The notes under the pieces: generated by a model
The model's database searches: none
Told to the model about the DNA's origin: nothing
The model's input: the letters and a program-made list of their open reading frames with translations, nothing else
Assembly (NCBI GenBank): GCA_003565775.1
Contig: PXAT01000194.1
Span: 1-64,000 of the forward strand
Source: Ectothiorhodospiraceae bacterium
Lineage (GTDB): Bacteria > Pseudomonadota > Gammaproteobacteria > Nitrococcales > Aquisalimonadaceae
Direction: 5' to 3'
DNA: 64,000 nt
Shown: in pieces, positions 27,450-41,549 of the stretch
How the letters are laid out: each line of letters opens with the position of its first letter
Numbering within the stretch: position 1 is the first letter of the stretch
Translations under genes and position numbers: made by a program

Positions 27450-28162
27450 GTGCTCGGTTCCGGAGTCGCATCCCGGGCCCGCAGTATCGCCGCCGCCAGG
27501 GGCAGATCGTCAGGCCGGGTGATCTTGAGATTGGCGACACTGCCCTCGACCAGCAGCGGCCGGTAACCCATGGCCTCGACCGCCTGGGATTCGTCGGTAA
27601 CGGTCAGGTCCTGCTCGATGACCCGCTCCAGAGCCCGGAAGAGCAGCCCCAGCGGAAACAGCTGCGGCGTCTGCGCCTGCCACAGGTCATGGCGGTCGGC
27701 AGTGGCAAGCACGCAACGATCGGAATTCTGACGTTTCAGGGTATCCCGCACCGGCACCGCCAGCAGGGCGCCGGCGGCGCTGGCCAGCCCCTGATCGATC
27801 AGCCGCTCCAGTTCTGTTGCCGTAAGACAGGGCCGCACGGCGTCATGCACCAGCACACGGCAATCATCCGGTTGCCGCAGTCGCAGGAAGCGCAGGGCAT
27901 TGAAGACCGACTCGAAGCGCTCCGCACCGCCATCCACGACCTCGAGCGGCTTGTCGCTGACCGGACGGTGGACCGGCCACAGGGCGTCGTCGCGATCCAC
28001 GGCAAAGACCGCCCCCTGGACATGCGCGGACTGCAACAGGGCGGCTGCGGCCCAGTGCAGCACCGGACGGCCATGAAGCGACAGATACTGCTTCGGGATT
28101 CCGGCGCCCATGCGCCGGCCTACCCCGGCGGCCGGCAACACGGCCCAGACAGGCGGCTCCAT
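27446..28162 (-). CDS. ispD: 2-C-methyl-D-erythritol 4-phosphate cytidylyltransferase
   Basis: A 238-aa enzyme that joins CTP and methylerythritol phosphate. The nucleotide-binding start [11 protein letters not shown] (residues 9-19), HDAVRP (about 107-112) and the late TDESQAVE block are all present. The ATG at 28162 overlaps the ftsB stop (TGATG). The frame continues further upstream but without family features. ftsB-ispD-ispF-truD is a standard gammaproteobacterial order. Confidence 0.95.
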   Translation of the reverse strand: MEPPVWAVLPAAGVGRRMGAGIPKQYLSLHGRPVLHWAAAALLQSAHVQGAVFAVDRDDALWPVHRPVSDKPLEVVDGGAERFESVFNALRFLRLRQPDDCRVLVHDAVRPCLTATELERLIDQGLASAAGALLAVPVRDTLKRQNSDRCVLATADRHDLWQAQTPQLFPLGLLFRALERVIEQDLTVTDESQAVEAMGYRPLLVEGSVANLKITRPDDLPLAAAILRARDATPEPST

Positions 28163-28434
28163 CACCGTTCGATGACCTGATAGAAGACCTCGTCCTCGCG
28201 GATCATGCCCAACTCGCTGCGGGCGCGTTCTTCCATGGCGTCCAGACCGTCCTTGAGATCCCTGACTTCCGCTTCCAGTGCGTCGTTTCGCTGAGACAGG
28301 GCGCGATTCTCGGTTTGCTGCTCTTCCAGCGCGCTCCGGAGTTGCCAGACCTGGATGAGTCCGCCATCCGGCGACCAGAGCTGAAACTGCAGCACCAGCA
28401 AGCACAATCCCAGCACTGCGATCAGCACGCGCAT
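28162..28434 (-). CDS. ftsB: Cell division protein FtsB
   Basis: A 90-aa bitopic inner-membrane protein of the FtsQLB divisome complex. A transmembrane segment at residues 3-20 is followed by a leucine-zipper-like coiled coil (about 28-70: LRSALEEQQTENRALSQRND) and a short periplasmic tail ending EVFYQVIER. Length fits the family (about 95-103). It sits between eno and ispD, as in E. coli. Confidence 0.93.
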   Translation of the reverse strand: MRVLIAVLGLCLLVLQFQLWSPDGGLIQVWQLRSALEEQQTENRALSQRNDALEAEVRDLKDGLDAMEERARSELGMIREDEVFYQVIER

Positions 28435-28516
28435 GGCGTCTCTCCACCGGTCAGCGGCATGACCGGTTCCTGTTCGATCCGGCGCCCGGCGTCGCTCCGC
28501 ACGCCATGACCGCTAC

Positions 28517-32486
<3,970 letters not shown>

Positions 32487-33797
32487 TCAGGACAGTGCCG
32501 GCGGGCCATCCGCCGGGTGCCACTCGAGCGCATAACCTGCTGTTTCATCATTTGTTTCGGCGCCGACACAGACACAGACCCCGGGCACGGCCAGGACCTG
32601 ATCGTGTCGGCAGAGCAGTGGCCAGCCGGTCCGCTGCCATGGCGGAACACGCGCCTCCTGCAGCAAGCGTCCGAGCCGCTTGCGGGGCCGGCCCACCGGC
32701 TGAACCCGCTGCTCCAGCATGTCGAAACGGAGCATCAGCCCCGGCCCGCCCGAGAGATCCGCTCGCAATGCGCCGCCCGACACGACCCGCAACCGCCCCC
32801 AGGGAAACCGCTGCTCCGCCAGCGCGACCAGCGGGACCCTGTCCGGAGCGACCTGCAGCGTGCTGCCGTCATCCAGATACAGGGTTCCGTGGTAGCGGCG
32901 TATGCGTCCGCCCGGCCAGACCATCGCCGGCTGGCGGTCGTCGGTGGCGGTCAGCAACATGATCAGCCCAGATTGCAAGCGCTTGCGGCCCGGCAACGGC
33001 AGGCCCTGGGCTCGGATCCAGTGCCGCAGGAGATTGCGTGCGCGCGGTTCCGAAACACCTTGCAAGCAGGACAGCGCCAGTCGCGGTGTATCGGCGAGGC
33101 CGTCCAGGCGGGCCAGTTCTTCCAGCAGGGCGTCGCTCTCGGCCGCATCGCCGGCCAGCCGCCCCAGCCCGGCGGCGGCCCGCGGCCAGCGCTGGCGCAG
33201 CTGAGGCATCACGGCATGCCGCAGAAAGTTCCGATCCGGCGTGCGGTCCGCATTGGACGGATCGTCGATCCACACCAGGCCATGGTCTTCGGCGTAAGCC
33301 CGCAACTGCTGCCGCGACCAGTCCAGCAGCGGGCGGACGAGCTTTCCGGGCGGCAGCGGACGCTGTCGGGGAATCGCCGCAAGCCCGGTCACGCCGCTGC
33401 CCCGCATGGCGCGCAGAAGAACCGTTTCGGCCTGGTCGTCGGCATGATGCGCGGTGAGCACCACGCCATCGCGAGCCAACACATCGGTCAGCGCCCGATA
33501 CCGCGCGTGCCGTGCCCGGGCCTCCAGATTCGGTCCGGATGCCACATCGACCCGCACAACGGTCAGCGGCACACCCAGTGCCGCACAGACCCGCTCGCAA
33601 TGCCCCGCCCAGGCGTCCGCCCGGGGATGCAGGCCATGATGGACGTGCACGGCGCGCAGCTGCGCCGACAAGCGCGCCCGCAACGTCTGCATGAGATGCA
33701 GCAGCACAAGGGAATCACAGCCACCACTGAAGGCGACTACGTACTCGCTGCCGGGCGGCAGCGCGGTAAGGATTGCTTCGCTGTCCAGGGATTGCAT
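32487..33797 (-). CDS. tilS: tRNA(Ile)-lysidine synthase
   Basis: A 436-aa ATP-dependent enzyme modifying the wobble cytidine of tRNA-Ile(CAU) to lysidine so that it reads AUA. The PP-loop SGGCDS is at residues 24-29, HVHHGLHPRAD near 52-62, and the TAHHADDQAET block near 115. A C-terminal TilS substrate-binding domain follows. The start at 33797 has GAGG close upstream and lies just past the accA stop. The order accA-tilS-pyrG is common. Confidence 0.95.
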   Translation of the reverse strand: MQSLDSEAILTALPPGSEYVVAFSGGCDSLVLLHLMQTLRARLSAQLRAVHVHHGLHPRADAWAGHCERVCAALGVPLTVVRVDVASGPNLEARARHARYRALTDVLARDGVVLTAHHADDQAETVLLRAMRGSGVTGLAAIPRQRPLPPGKLVRPLLDWSRQQLRAYAEDHGLVWIDDPSNADRTPDRNFLRHAVMPQLRQRWPRAAAGLGRLAGDAAESDALLEELARLDGLADTPRLALSCLQGVSEPRARNLLRHWIRAQGLPLPGRKRLQSGLIMLLTATDDRQPAMVWPGGRIRRYHGTLYLDDGSTLQVAPDRVPLVALAEQRFPWGRLRVVSGGALRADLSGGPGLMLRFDMLEQRVQPVGRPRKRLGRLLQEARVPPWQRTGWPLLCRHDQVLAVPGVCVCVGAETNDETAGYALEWHPADGPPALS

Positions 33798-33837
33798 CGC
33801 CTCGCCACCGTCGGACCGGCGCGAAGGCCCCGGGGAA

Positions 33838-34809
33838 TCAATGAGTGTTTCCCTGGCCCTTCCAGTTGCCGACACGCATCAGGTTATCGTAACGGCGCTG
33901 CAGCATCTTGTCGGAACCATCCGCCTCGATCACCGCCAACTGGCGACGCAATCGGGATTTCAGCGTCTCGGCCATCGCCGGGACATCACGATGCGCCCCG
34001 CCCAGTGGTTCCTGGAACACTTCATCGATCAGCTCCAGCTCCTTCAATCGCGGCGCAATAATCCCCATGGCCTCGGCCGCTTCCTGGGCCCGTTCTGCAC
34101 TCTTCCAGAGGATCGAGGCACAGCCCTCCGGCGAGATCACGGCATAGGTGCTGTAGCTGAGCATGTTGATGCGATCACCGACACCGATGGCGAGTGCACC
34201 GCCGGATCCGCCCTCGCCGATCACCGTGCAGACAACCGGCACCTGGAGGCCGGCCATGACCTGCAGATTGCGGGCGATCGCCTCGCTCTGACCGCGCTCC
34301 TCGGCACCAACGCCCGGATAGGCGCCCGGTGTGTCGATGAAGGTGAGGATGGGCAACCGGAAGCGTTCGGCGGTCTGCATCAGACGCAGCGCCTTGCGAT
34401 AACCCTCGGGCCGCGGCATGCCGAAATTGCGGCGGATCTTCTCGCGGGTATCGCGCCCTTTCTGATGACCGATGATCATCACCGGCCGCCCGTCCAGACG
34501 CCCGATACCGCCGACAATGGCGGCGTCATCGCCATAGGCCCGGTCGCCATGCAACTCCTGGAACTCGGTCACCATGTAGCCGAGGTAATCCAGGGTGTAG
34601 GGGCGCTGCGGATGACGGGCCAGCTGCGCAATCTGCCAGGAGGTCAGGCGACCGAAAATATCCGCGGTCAGGCTGTCGCTCTTCTCGCGCAGGCGCCGGA
34701 TTTCCTCGTGGATGTTCAGATCATTGTCGTCGCCGACGAAACGCAACTCGTCGATCTTCGCTTCCAGTTCGGCGATGGGCCGTTCAAAATCGAGAAAATT
34801 CAGGTTCAT
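33838..34809 (-). CDS. accA: Acetyl-CoA carboxylase carboxyltransferase subunit alpha
   Basis: A 323-aa subunit that, with AccD, moves the carboxyl group from biotin to acetyl-CoA in the first step of fatty acid synthesis. It begins [18 protein letters not shown]. The crotonase-like core holds GHQKGRDT, a [11 protein letters not shown] segment and [15 protein letters not shown]. Length fits (E. coli 319). The stop codon lies within a copy of the short GGAAACACT-type motif listed in the findings. Confidence 0.97.
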   Translation of the reverse strand: MNLNFLDFERPIAELEAKIDELRFVGDDNDLNIHEEIRRLREKSDSLTADIFGRLTSWQIAQLARHPQRPYTLDYLGYMVTEFQELHGDRAYGDDAAIVGGIGRLDGRPVMIIGHQKGRDTREKIRRNFGMPRPEGYRKALRLMQTAERFRLPILTFIDTPGAYPGVGAEERGQSEAIARNLQVMAGLQVPVVCTVIGEGGSGGALAIGVGDRINMLSYSTYAVISPEGCASILWKSAERAQEAAEAMGIIAPRLKELELIDEVFQEPLGGAHRDVPAMAETLKSRLRRQLAVIEADGSDKMLQRRYDNLMRVGNWKGQGNTH

Positions 34810-34938
34810 GATGACCGCCAGTGAGCAAACGAATGCGGCCCGCCGCTACCGGCGACCGGGAAACAGGGCGTTACCGTAGCCACACGCCCCGCGTCTGGCA
34901 AGCGAGCAGACCGTCGGCAGTGCCAACGGCAGGCAACC

Positions 34939-37900
34939 TCAATATTCGACACGCACGGCATCCTCCCCGCCGAGCGCAGCCAGGCGCTGCAGCAGCTCGT
35001 CCGACGGCCTGACGCGCCAGGCGTCACCCAGCCGCAGCACTGCCGAAGCAGCGGCGCCTTCGTATTCAAGCCACACCGGGCAGGCGCCGTCCCGAAACGG
35101 AGTCAGTGCGGTGCGCAGTGATTCCACCGAGCCATTGGCGAAGGCCGGCGCCGCAACCCGCAGGACCAGACGCCGCGCATAGGCTTCGCGCACCTCGCCG
35201 ATGTCGAGCAGTCGGTCGGCATTGATCCGCCAGCCATCCGAAAAATCGTCATAGCCGAGATTGCCTTCCACCACCAGCAGGCGGTCCTTGCTGACAAGAT
35301 GACCGAACCGGCGATAGGCCTCGGTGAACAGCGTGACCTCGATCCGGCCGGTCCGGTCATCCAGCACCAGCATCGCGATCCGGTTGCCGGCCTGGGTGTT
35401 GCGCACCCGCATGGACATGACCAGACCGGCCGCGACCACGCGTCGCTCACCGCCGCGACCGCCGCTGTCAGCCGGCGAGGCATTGGCGACCAGGCCATTG
35501 ATCCGCCCGGTAACCACCCGCTCCAGTTCCGCCTCGTAACGGGTAATCGGGTGCCCGGTTAGATAGAGTCCCAGGGTTTCCTTCTCGGCCTGCAGACGTT
35601 CTTCCTCGGCCCAGTCCGGCAGTGCCGCCACGGCATTGCCGTCGCCGGCATCGTCTGCTGCCGGTGCCGGCTCGGCCAGGCCGAACATGTCGTTCTGCCC
35701 CATCGCTGCATTGCGCGATTGCTGCTCGGCAGCCTTCAGTGCCGGCGGGATGGTCGCCATCAGCGTTGCCCGGTTGACGCCGATGGTATCCATGCAACCG
35801 GCCCGCACCAGTGCTTCCAGCACCCGCCGATTGAGTCGCCGGCCGTCCAGCCGCCGACACAGATCGTGCAGGCTGGCGAACGGGCCGTTCGCCTCGCGCT
35901 CCGCGACCATCGCCTCGATCACGCCCTGCCCGACACCCTTCACCGCACCCATGCCGTAAATCACCGTGGACGGATCCGCGGCGCGGAACCGGAAACCGGA
36001 GCGGTTCACGTCCGGCGGCGCGACCGTGAGGTCCATGTCGCGACATTCCTCGATCAGGGTCACCACCTTGTCGGTGTTGTCCATGTCCGAGGACAGCACG
36101 GCGGCCATGAACGGCGCCGGATAATGCGCCTTCAGCCAGGCGGTCTGGTAGGACAGCAGCGCGTAGGCCGCCGAGTGCGACTTGTTGAAGCCGTACCCGG
36201 CGAATTTCTCCATCAGATCGAAGATGCCCGTGGCATGCGCTTCGCTCAGTCCGTTGGCGGTCGCACCCTTGAGAAATATGGCACGCTGCTTGGCCATTTC
36301 CTCCGGCTTCTTCTTGCCCATGGCGCGACGCAACAGATCGGCACCGCCGAGAGAGTAGCCGGCCAGGACCTGCGCGATTCGCTGCACCTGCTCCTGATAG
36401 AGAATGACCCCGTAGGTCGGCTTCAGCACCGGTTCGAGTTCGCTGCGATGCAGTTCCGGCGTCGGGTAGGCCACCTTTGCCCGGCCCTGCTTGCGGTCGA
36501 TGAAATCGTCCACCATACCGGACTGCAACGGCCCGGGCCGGAACAGTGCCACGAGGGCGATGATGTCCTCGAAACTGTCCGGCTGCAGGCGCCGGATCAG
36601 GTCCTTCATGCCGCGCGATTCGAGCTGGAACACCGCCGTGGTGGCGCAGCGCTTCAGCAGGTCGAAGGTCGGCCGGTCTTCCAGCGGAATGGCACTTATA
36701 TCCAGTTCCGGTTCCTGCTGTTCGCGACGAATGGCGTTCACCGCCTTCACCGTCCAGTCGATGATGGTCAGCGTGCGCAGGCCAAGGAAATCGAACTTCA
36801 CGAGGCCGACTTCCTCGACATCATCCTTGTCGAACTGGGTGGTCAGGGAGGCGCCGCCCGGCTCGCAGTAAAGCGGTGAGAAGTCAGTCAGCGCGGTCGG
36901 CGAGATGACCACGCCGCCGGCATGCTTGCCGACATTCCGCGACAGCCCTTCGAGCTTCATCGCGAGTTCGAGCAGCGTGTTGACCTCCTCGTCATCGTCG
37001 TACTGGGCCTTGAGGTCGGGCTCCTGCTGCAGCGCCTTGTCCAGGGTCATGCCGATCTCGAACGGAATCAGCTTGGCGATCCGGTCGACCATGCCGTAGG
37101 GATGCCCCAGCACCCGGCCCACATCGCGCACCACGGCGCGGGCCGCCATCGTGCCGTGGGTGGCAATCTGCGAGACCTTCTCGCGGCCGTACTTCTCGGC
37201 CACGTAATCGATGACGCGGTCCCGCCCTTCCATGCAGAAATCGATGTCGAAATCGGGCATCGAGACACGTTCGGGATTGAGGAAGCGTTCGAACAGCAGG
37301 TCGTAGCGCAGGGGATCAAGATCGGTGATATCCAGCGCAAACGCCACCAGCGAGCCGGCGCCGGAACCGCGGCCCGGGCCCACCGGGATATCGTTCTGCT
37401 TGGCCCAGCGAATGAAGTCGGCGACGATCAGGAAGTAGCCCGGAAAGCCCATCTGGATGATGACACCGAGCTCGCGCTCGAGGCGCTCGACATAGACCTC
37501 GCGGTCGAGGGTTCGCGCCTCGCTGCCAGGCATCCCCCGCAACTGTTCCAGGCGCTTTTCGAGACCGGCAAAGGACTGCTGACGCAGATACTCGTCCTCG
37601 GTCAGGCCATCCGGGATCGGGAAGTCCGGGAGGACGTTCTGGCCCAGGGTGATGTCCAGATTGCAGCGCCGTGCAATCTGTATCGTGTTCTCGATCGCCT
37701 CGGGCAGATCGCTGAACAGTGCCGCCATCTCCTCGGGAGATCGCAGATACTGCTGCTCGCTGTACAGCCGCGGCCGCCGTGGATCGGCGAGGGTGCGACC
37801 GTCATGAATACAGACCCGGGCCTCGTGCGCCTCGTAATCCTCGGCGCGCAGGAACCGCACGGCATTGGTCGCCACCACCGGGACACCGGTCTCGGCGGCC

Positions 37901-38460
37901 AGCATGACTGCGGCGTGCACGTGCTCCTCGTCGCCGGGGCGCCCGGTTCTCTGCAATTCCAGGTAGTAGCTGTCGGGAAACAGGCCGCGCCAGAACTCCA
38001 GGCGCTGGCGGGCCAGATCCAGGTCATCGGCCAGCAGCGCCTGCCCGACATCGCCCTCCCGCCCGCCGGACAGTGCGATCAGTCCGTCATGGTCCTCTGC
38101 CAGCCAGGAACGCGCCAGCACCGGCACATCGCCATGCTGTCCTTCGAGGTAGCTGCGCGAGATCAGTCGCGTGAGGGTGGTGTAGCCGGCCGTCGTTCTG
38201 ACCAGCAGGATCAAACGACTGCGCCCCTGCGGACTGCTGTCATCCTCGATCCATAGCTCGGCGCCGATAAGCGGTTTGATACCGGCGGCGAGCGCCGCCT
38301 TGTAGAACTTCACCATACCGAACAGATTGCCCTGATCGGTCATCGCTACCGCCGGCATGCCATGCCCGGCAGCCGTCTTCATCAGCGGACGGATGCGCGC
38401 GATGCCGTCCACCAGCGAAAATTCGGTATGCAGATTCAGATGTACGAAGGTTTGGCTCAT
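34939..38460 (-). CDS. dnaE: DNA polymerase III subunit alpha
   Basis: A 1173-aa replicative polymerase subunit. An N-terminal PHP domain begins FVHLNLHTEFSLVDG. The palm catalytic aspartates lie in MPDFDIDFCMEGR near residue 400. A helix-hairpin-helix, an OB domain (about 980-1080) and a C-terminal tail follow. Length is typical of DnaE1 (about 1160). It is separated from accA by 129 bp and divergent from the second lpxA gene. Confidence 0.97.
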   Translation of the reverse strand: MSQTFVHLNLHTEFSLVDGIARIRPLMKTAAGHGMPAVAMTDQGNLFGMVKFYKAALAAGIKPLIGAELWIEDDSSPQGRSRLILLVRTTAGYTTLTRLISRSYLEGQHGDVPVLARSWLAEDHDGLIALSGGREGDVGQALLADDLDLARQRLEFWRGLFPDSYYLELQRTGRPGDEEHVHAAVMLAAETGVPVVATNAVRFLRAEDYEAHEARVCIHDGRTLADPRRPRLYSEQQYLRSPEEMAALFSDLPEAIENTIQIARRCNLDITLGQNVLPDFPIPDGLTEDEYLRQQSFAGLEKRLEQLRGMPGSEARTLDREVYVERLERELGVIIQMGFPGYFLIVADFIRWAKQNDIPVGPGRGSGAGSLVAFALDITDLDPLRYDLLFERFLNPERVSMPDFDIDFCMEGRDRVIDYVAEKYGREKVSQIATHGTMAARAVVRDVGRVLGHPYGMVDRIAKLIPFEIGMTLDKALQQEPDLKAQYDDDEEVNTLLELAMKLEGLSRNVGKHAGGVVISPTALTDFSPLYCEPGGASLTTQFDKDDVEEVGLVKFDFLGLRTLTIIDWTVKAVNAIRREQQEPELDISAIPLEDRPTFDLLKRCATTAVFQLESRGMKDLIRRLQPDSFEDIIALVALFRPGPLQSGMVDDFIDRKQGRAKVAYPTPELHRSELEPVLKPTYGVILYQEQVQRIAQVLAGYSLGGADLLRRAMGKKKPEEMAKQRAIFLKGATANGLSEAHATGIFDLMEKFAGYGFNKSHSAAYALLSYQTAWLKAHYPAPFMAAVLSSDMDNTDKVVTLIEECRDMDLTVAPPDVNRSGFRFRAADPSTVIYGMGAVKGVGQGVIEAMVAEREANGPFASLHDLCRRLDGRRLNRRVLEALVRAGCMDTIGVNRATLMATIPPALKAAEQQSRNAAMGQNDMFGLAEPAPAADDAGDGNAVAALPDWAEEERLQAEKETLGLYLTGHPITRYEAELERVVTGRINGLVANASPADSGGRGGERRVVAAGLVMSMRVRNTQAGNRIAMLVLDDRTGRIEVTLFTEAYRRFGHLVSKDRLLVVEGNLGYDDFSDGWRINADRLLDIGEVREAYARRLVLRVAAPAFANGSVESLRTALTPFRDGACPVWLEYEGAAASAVLRLGDAWRVRPSDELLQRLAALGGEDAVRVEY

Positions 38461-38669
38461 GCTCGACTTCGATGTGGGCTTGCGTCATCCTTCGGCACGA
38501 TCGTAAGGACGCTCCCGCGTCCGACCTCGGGCCCCCGGGTCGCCGGCTTGTACCGGCCTCCCGTCCGCCTCGACCGGTGCCACCATGATCGCCATTATCG
38601 CGCCTCGGGGACCGTCACCGGCAAGGGGTCTCTGGACCACTCACAGCAGATCGGGACCTCGACTTGTCG

Positions 38670-39443
38670 ATGATTCACGAGACAGCAACGGTACACCCTG
38701 AAGCCCGCCTCGGCGACTCCGTTCATGTCGACCCGGGTGCCGTTATCGGTGCCGATGTGGTGATCGGCGATGGCTGCCGGATTGGCGCCCATGCGGTGCT
38801 CGAGGGCCCGCTGCAACTGGGCTCGAACAATGTTGTCGGCCCGCACTGCATTCTCGGCACGCCACCGCAGGATCGCGGCTACCGCGGCGAACCGACCCGG
38901 CTGGAAATCGGTTCCGACAATGTCCTGCGCGAATTCGTCACCGTGCACCGGGCGACCACCAAGGAAGACGGCGTCACCCGCATTGGCGATCACAATTATC
39001 TGATGGCCTACAGCCATGTCGGTCACGACTGTCAGCTGGGCAATCACATCACCCTGGCCAACGCCGCGACCCTCGCCGGGCACGTGATCGTCGGCGACCA
39101 CGTCAACATCGCCGGGCTCTGCGCGGTCCACCAGTTCGCCCGCATCGGCAGATTTGCCATGCTCGGCGGCGGTACCATGGCACCCATGGACATCCTGCCC
39201 TACGCCATGGCCTCCGGAAATCACGCGCGACTCTTCGGCGTGAATCGCCGAGGTTTGCAGCGCAACGGCTTCAGCGCCGACAGTATCCAGCAGATACGTC
39301 AGGCTTATCGCCTGCTCTTCCGCAAGGGGTTGCGGTTACAGGATGCGGTTGCCGCGATCGCTGCGGACGAAAGCCTGGATTCAGCCGAAGTGCAGCATTT
39401 GCTGGAATTCATCCGTACCACTCAGCGAGGCATCACCCGATGA
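38670..39443 (+). CDS. lpxA: LpxA paralogue, likely UDP-GlcNAc3N acyltransferase
   Basis: A 257-aa left-handed beta-helix acyltransferase with hexapeptide repeats through residue about 185. The catalytic His (E. coli His125) is His119 in SHVGHDC. The position that sets acyl-chain length in LpxA (E. coli Gly173) is Gly167 here, predicting a long (C14-type) hydroxyacyl chain. It is the second lpxA in the window. It overlaps a GnnA-like gene by 4 nt and is followed by a GnnB-like gene, the set that in Acidithiobacillus ferrooxidans makes and uses UDP-GlcNAc3N. An N-acyl transfer role on the diamino sugar is therefore inferred. The ATG at 38670 is favoured; a TTG at 38664 is possible. Confidence 0.88.
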   Translation: MIHETATVHPEARLGDSVHVDPGAVIGADVVIGDGCRIGAHAVLEGPLQLGSNNVVGPHCILGTPPQDRGYRGEPTRLEIGSDNVLREFVTVHRATTKEDGVTRIGDHNYLMAYSHVGHDCQLGNHITLANAATLAGHVIVGDHVNIAGLCAVHQFARIGRFAMLGGGTMAPMDILPYAMASGNHARLFGVNRRGLQRNGFSADSIQQIRQAYRLLFRKGLRLQDAVAAIAADESLDSAEVQHLLEFIRTTQRGITR

Positions 39444-40405
39444 GCACCCTTCGCACCGCTGTCATCGGCGCCGGCTATCTCGGCCGTTTCCATGCGCAGA
39501 AATATGCCGCCCTGCCGGGTGCGGAACTGGTCGCGGTGGTGGACGCCGACGCCGAGCGCGCGGCGGCGGTCGCCGGCGAGGTCGGCTGCGAGGCACTGAC
39601 CGATCACCGCGACCTGATCGGACGAGTCGACGCGGTGAGCGTGGTGGTGCCCACACGCCTGCATCATGAGGTCGCCATGGCCATGCTGCAGGCCGGCATT
39701 CACGTGCTCGTGGAAAAGCCGATCACGGCCACCCTGCCGGAGGCTCAGGCCCTGGTTGATACCGCCACAGCGAAGAATCTGCGGCTGCAGGTCGGCCACT
39801 TGGAGCGGTTCAATCCGGCGGTGCAGGATCTGTCGAAGCGGATTGACGGACCGCTGTTCATCGAATCGCACCGGCTCGCTCCGTTCAATCCGCGCGGTGC
39901 CGATGTCAGCGTGGTGCTGGACCTGATGATCCACGACATCGACATCATCCTCACGCTGGTCGGCCAGCCCCTGTCCCGAATCGATGCCAACGGCGTACCG
40001 GTGATCTCGGACGACATCGATATCGCCAACGCAAGGCTGCAGTTCGAAAACGGCTGTGTGGCCAACGTCACCGCCAGTCGTGTGAGCCAGAAAAGCGAAC
40101 GCAAGATGCGCCTGTTCCAGCCCAGCGCCTACATCGCGCTGGATTTCCAGGCCCGCAGTCTCGACATCCGGCGCAAAGGTGGCGGCGAACAGCATCCGGG
40201 CATTTCCGATATCCTCTCCGAGCAGGTGACCTTCGACACCGGTGACGCCCTGCTCAGCGAAATCGAGGCGTTTCTGATCAGTGTCCGCGAAGGCAGTCGC
40301 CCCATCGTCAGCGGTGACGACGGGCTGCAGGCGCTGGCGACAGCCATGGAAATCGGTCGCCTGTTACGCAGCAACCCTCTGCTCAACCGGATGATGGAAA
40401 AGTAG
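39440..40405 (+). CDS. gnnA: Gfo/Idh/MocA oxidoreductase, GnnA-like
   Basis: A 321-aa NAD-dependent sugar oxidoreductase. The Rossmann motif AVIGAGYLGRFHA is at residues 7-19. The family motif VEKPIT is near 91-96, and the HLERFNP segment near 116-122 precedes the substrate domain (LDLMIHDIDIIL near 155-166). In the GnnA role it would oxidise the 3-hydroxyl of UDP-GlcNAc to the 3-keto sugar. That is inferred from the gene order with an LpxA paralogue and a DegT aminotransferase. It overlaps the lpxA paralogue by 4 nt. A different nucleotide-sugar substrate remains possible. Confidence 0.82.
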   Translation: MSTLRTAVIGAGYLGRFHAQKYAALPGAELVAVVDADAERAAAVAGEVGCEALTDHRDLIGRVDAVSVVVPTRLHHEVAMAMLQAGIHVLVEKPITATLPEAQALVDTATAKNLRLQVGHLERFNPAVQDLSKRIDGPLFIESHRLAPFNPRGADVSVVLDLMIHDIDIILTLVGQPLSRIDANGVPVISDDIDIANARLQFENGCVANVTASRVSQKSERKMRLFQPSAYIALDFQARSLDIRRKGGGEQHPGISDILSEQVTFDTGDALLSEIEAFLISVREGSRPIVSGDDGLQALATAMEIGRLLRSNPLLNRMMEK

Positions 40406-40451
40406 GAAGGATTCCCCCCGACACTCCGCAAACGAAACAAGGGCTAGACGC

Positions 40452-41546
40452 ATGATTCCGATGGTCGACCTCACCGCTCAGTACCCGGAGATCCGGGCGG
40501 AAATCGAGCGGGAAATGCAGAAGGTGCTGGACGGCGCCCAGTTCATCCTCGGGCCGAACGTGCAGGCCTTCGAAGAAGAGACGGCCGCCTACCTCGGGGT
40601 CAAACACGGCGTCGCCTGTGCATCCGGGACAGATGCGCTGCATCTGGCGCTGCGTGCCGCCGGGGTCGGCCCCGGCGATGAGGTGATCACCAGTCCGTTC
40701 ACCTTCATCGCCACCGCCGAGGCCATACGCTACGTCGGCGCAACGCCGGTCTTCGTCGACATCGAACCCGATTCCATGAATCTGGATCCGGACCGGGTCC
40801 GCGAGGCCATCACCGAACGCACCCGCGCCATCATCCCGGTGCACCTGTTCGGCCTGCCGGCGGACATCCGGGTCCTGCAGTCGATGGCCTGCGATAACGG
40901 CCTGCTGCTGATCGAGGATTGCGCGCAGTCGTTCGGCGCCACCGTGGACGGCGTCCAGACCGGCAGTTTCGGGATTGCCGGCTGTCACAGCTTCTTCCCC
41001 AGCAAGAATCTCGGTTGCTACGGCGATGGCGGGCTGATCTCGACGAATTCCGACGAAATCGCCGACGAACTCCGCGTCTACCGCAACCACGGCAGTCGCG
41101 AGCGCTACTATCATCACGTAATCGGCTATAACAGTCGCCTGGACGAAATGCAGGCGGTGATTCTCCGCGCCAAACTGCGTCGCATCGACACGTTCAATGC
41201 GGGTCGTCGGCGTGCCGCAGCCGCCTATTCGGACGCCCTGCGTGACCTGCCCGGTGTGGTGGTTCCCGGTGAAAAACCCGGCGCCCGGCATGTCTATCAT
41301 CAGTACACCCTGCTCTCCGAACGCCGCGACGACATCCTCGCCGCGCTGCGCGAGAAGCAGATCGGCTGCGCCGTCTACTATCCGGTGCCGCTGCATCAGC
41401 AGGAGGTGTTCAAGCCCGATTGCGGAAACCTGCGGTTGCCGGTCACCGAAGACATCGCGCGCCGCTGCATGTCACTGCCGATGTTCCCGGAGCTCACCGA
41501 CGAGCAGATCGATACCGTGGTTCAGACAGTTCGGAGCGTGTTCTAG
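40452..41546 (+). CDS. gnnB: DegT/DnrJ/EryC1 aminotransferase, GnnB-like
   Basis: A 364-aa PLP-dependent sugar aminotransferase. The PLP-binding lysine sits in FFPSKNLGCYGDGG near residue 185. The upstream IEDCAQSFGA and downstream NHG/YNSRLDEMQA blocks are standard for the family. In the GnnB role it would aminate the 3-keto intermediate with glutamate to give UDP-GlcNAc3N. It lies 46 bp after the GnnA-like gene and is convergent with rnhB. Assignment as GnnB rather than another sugar aminotransferase rests on context. Confidence 0.82.
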   Translation: MIPMVDLTAQYPEIRAEIEREMQKVLDGAQFILGPNVQAFEEETAAYLGVKHGVACASGTDALHLALRAAGVGPGDEVITSPFTFIATAEAIRYVGATPVFVDIEPDSMNLDPDRVREAITERTRAIIPVHLFGLPADIRVLQSMACDNGLLLIEDCAQSFGATVDGVQTGSFGIAGCHSFFPSKNLGCYGDGGLISTNSDEIADELRVYRNHGSRERYYHHVIGYNSRLDEMQAVILRAKLRRIDTFNAGRRRAAAAYSDALRDLPGVVVPGEKPGARHVYHQYTLLSERRDDILAALREKQIGCAVYYPVPLHQQEVFKPDCGNLRLPVTEDIARRCMSLPMFPELTDEQIDTVVQTVRSVF

Positions 41547-41549
41547 GAA

